Shown: positions 5,753-6,719 of the stretch, in pieces
Layout: every line of letters starts with the position of its first letter
How positions within the stretch are numbered: the stretch's first letter is position 1
Assembly (NCBI GenBank): GCA_959600045.1
Contig: CAUGKJ010000047.1
Location: 1 to 6,719 of the forward strand
Direction of reading: 5' to 3'
Length of the DNA: 6,719 nt
Source: an uncultured Haemophilus sp.
GTDB lineage: Bacteria > Pseudomonadota > Gammaproteobacteria > Enterobacterales > Pasteurellaceae
Notes under the pieces: model-generated
Told to the model about the DNA's origin: nothing
Databases searched by the model: none
The model's input: only the letters and a program-made list of their open reading frames with translations
Made by a program: the position numbers and the translations under genes

Positions 5753-6460
5753 ATGAAAATTAATACTCCGATCTTCAATGATCAACAAAAACGTTTTGCT
5801 TTAATTTTATTAAGCTTATTTCACATCTTCATCATCACAGCCAGTAACTATTTCGTTCAAATTCCATTTGAAATCAATTTAAAATTGACCGCACTTGGTT
5901 TTGCTGATGATTTCTCATTCCACAGCACATGGGGCACACTCACTTTCCCATTCATTTTCTTAGCCACCGATTTAACGGTACGTGTATTTGGGGCAAAAGA
6001 AGCTCGTTGGATCATCTTTATCGTAATGATTCCAGCACTTATCGTGAGTTATATTGTTTCAGTTGTTTTCTCTAATGGACAATATCAAGGCTTAAGTGCA
6101 TTAAGTGAATTTAATATGTTTGTTTTCCGTATTGCGTTCGCCAGCTTCTGTGCTTATGTTTTCGGACAATTATTAGATGTGTTAGTATTCAACCACCTAC
6201 GCCAACTAAAAACGTGGTGGATTGCCCCGAGCAGCTCCATGACATTTGGCTCTCTTGCCGACACTTTCATGTTCTTTGGCGTAGCATTCTATCAAAGTAG
6301 CGATCCATTTATGGCGGAACATTGGTTCAGCCTTGGATTTGTCGATTACTTATTTAAATTATTTGTCGGCATTGTCTTGTTTGTTCCCGCTTATGGCGTG
6401 GTACTCAGCATGATTTTGCGTAAACTTCAATCTCTCGCAAGCTCTCGCCAGTTTGCTTAA
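5753..6460 (+). CDS. yhhQ: Queuosine precursor transporter YhhQ (DUF165 / COG1738)
   Basis: This 235-residue inner-membrane protein (E. coli YhhQ has 221) belongs to the family that imports 7-deazaguanine precursors of queuosine (preQ0, preQ1) for tRNA modification. About six hydrophobic segments are visible, near residues 14-34, 57-80, 86-107, 119-143, 156-178 and 197-220. Family landmarks include FLATDLTVRVFGAKEARW, where the acidic residue after the second segment is conserved, and the polar SSMTFGSLADTFMFF segment. The ATG is placed seven bases after AAAAAGG, within the riboswitch, so product and ligand agree. An uptake signal (5888-5896) lies in the coding sequence. It is probably co-transcribed with the MFS gene that begins 14 bases after its stop codon. 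Whether it prefers preQ0, preQ1 or queuine cannot be judged here. Confidence 0.94.
   Translation: MKINTPIFNDQQKRFALILLSLFHIFIITASNYFVQIPFEINLKLTALGFADDFSFHSTWGTLTFPFIFLATDLTVRVFGAKEARWIIFIVMIPALIVSYIVSVVFSNGQYQGLSALSEFNMFVFRIAFASFCAYVFGQLLDVLVFNHLRQLKTWWIAPSSSMTFGSLADTFMFFGVAFYQSSDPFMAEHWFSLGFVDYLFKLFVGIVLFVPAYGVVLSMILRKLQSLASSRQFA
5888..5896 (-). repeat. DNA uptake signal sequence inside yhhQ
   Basis: The plus strand reads ACCGCACTT, an exact complement of the AAGTGCGGT core. It encodes part of KLTALG in yhhQ, so the uptake motif is accommodated in a membrane-protein coding sequence. Confidence 0.9.
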
Positions 6461-6474
6461 CTTAAGGAAATAAA

Positions 6475-6719
6475 ATGACTGAAACCCTTTCTCTTAGAGC
6501 CAAAATAGAACAAAGCCCAATGGGGGCTTATCAATGGATGATTGTGGTGATGGCTGCCATCATGAATTTACTTGATGGCTTTGATGTATTAGCCCTGGCC
6601 TTTACTGCAACAGCCATTCGTGGCGAATTTGGCCTCACGGGGATTGAGTTGGGTTATTTATTAAGTGCCGGCTTGTTTGGTATGACTGCCGGCTCACTTT
6701 TCCTTGCACCACTTGCGGA
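6475..6719 (+). CDS. MFS transporter, aromatic acid:H+ symporter-like (5' part only)
   Basis: The reading frame opens at ATG 6475 after a good ribosome binding site (AAGGAAA, 6464-6470) and is cut by the window edge after 81 codons. A short cytoplasmic N-terminus is followed by a first membrane helix at about 22-46 containing LLDGFDVLALAF. The paired aspartates D34 and D37 in DGFD are typical of the aromatic acid/H+ symporter (AAHS, PcaK-like) branch of the major facilitator superfamily. The second helix (about 58-80) ends APLA, where the family's loop motif (D-R-x-G-R-R) would start just outside the window. The gap to yhhQ is only 14 bases with no terminator or promoter, so the two are probably one transcript. 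The substrate is unknown. An aromatic acid is the family default, but the preQ1-controlled context leaves room for another heterocyclic compound. Confidence 0.8.
   Translation, partial: MTETLSLRAKIEQSPMGAYQWMIVVMAAIMNLLDGFDVLALAFTATAIRGEFGLTGIELGYLLSAGLFGMTAGSLFLAPLA

Noticed and set aside
1..6719. Mobile element, phage or CRISPR content
   Set aside because: No transposase, integrase or regularly spaced repeats were seen; all short repeats are explained by uptake signals or terminators.

Overview
The window looks like chromosomal DNA from a Pasteurellaceae bacterium of the Haemophilus type. Eight exact copies of the 9-base Haemophilus uptake signal sequence (AAGTGCGGT or its complement) lie in 6.7 kb. 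The base composition is AT-rich, and the MltC, YggX, MutY and L31 proteins closely resemble enterobacterial and Haemophilus members of their families. H. parainfluenzae or a close relative is my best guess; the sequence alone does not settle the species.

Layout, left to right. Bases 1-190 hold no gene I can support, only perhaps the last codons of something outside the window. A strong bidirectional hairpin terminator (191-224) then closes a minus-strand operon read as mutY - yggX - mltC (2710 down to 238). These encode an adenine-DNA glycosylase, a small iron/oxidative-stress protein and a lytic murein transglycosylase lipoprotein. mutY is divergent from rpmE (zinc-type ribosomal protein bL31), and the two promoters appear to share one palindromic -35 element, TTGATCAA. 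The rpmE leader can fold to cover its own ribosome binding site. rpmE ends in its own terminator. It is convergent with a minus-strand FepA-type TonB-dependent catecholate siderophore receptor gene, and an inverted pair of uptake signals forms a hairpin terminator between them.

The receptor gene has a good sigma-70 promoter, and a 12-of-14 match to a Fur box sits directly against its -35, so iron repression is expected. Divergent from it is a plus-strand unit: a promoter, a leader hairpin, a class I preQ1 riboswitch whose 3' end contains the ribosome binding site, yhhQ (queuosine-precursor transporter), and 14 bases later the start of an MFS transporter gene that runs off the window.

Two physiological themes stand out. 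One is iron: FepA import and YggX. The other is queuosine-precursor salvage controlled by preQ1. No mobile element, CRISPR array, tRNA or rRNA was seen. I did not find a wholly undescribed system. The most open points are the MFS transporter in the preQ1-controlled unit, the shared-palindrome divergent promoters, and the terminal hairpin in the fepA leader.
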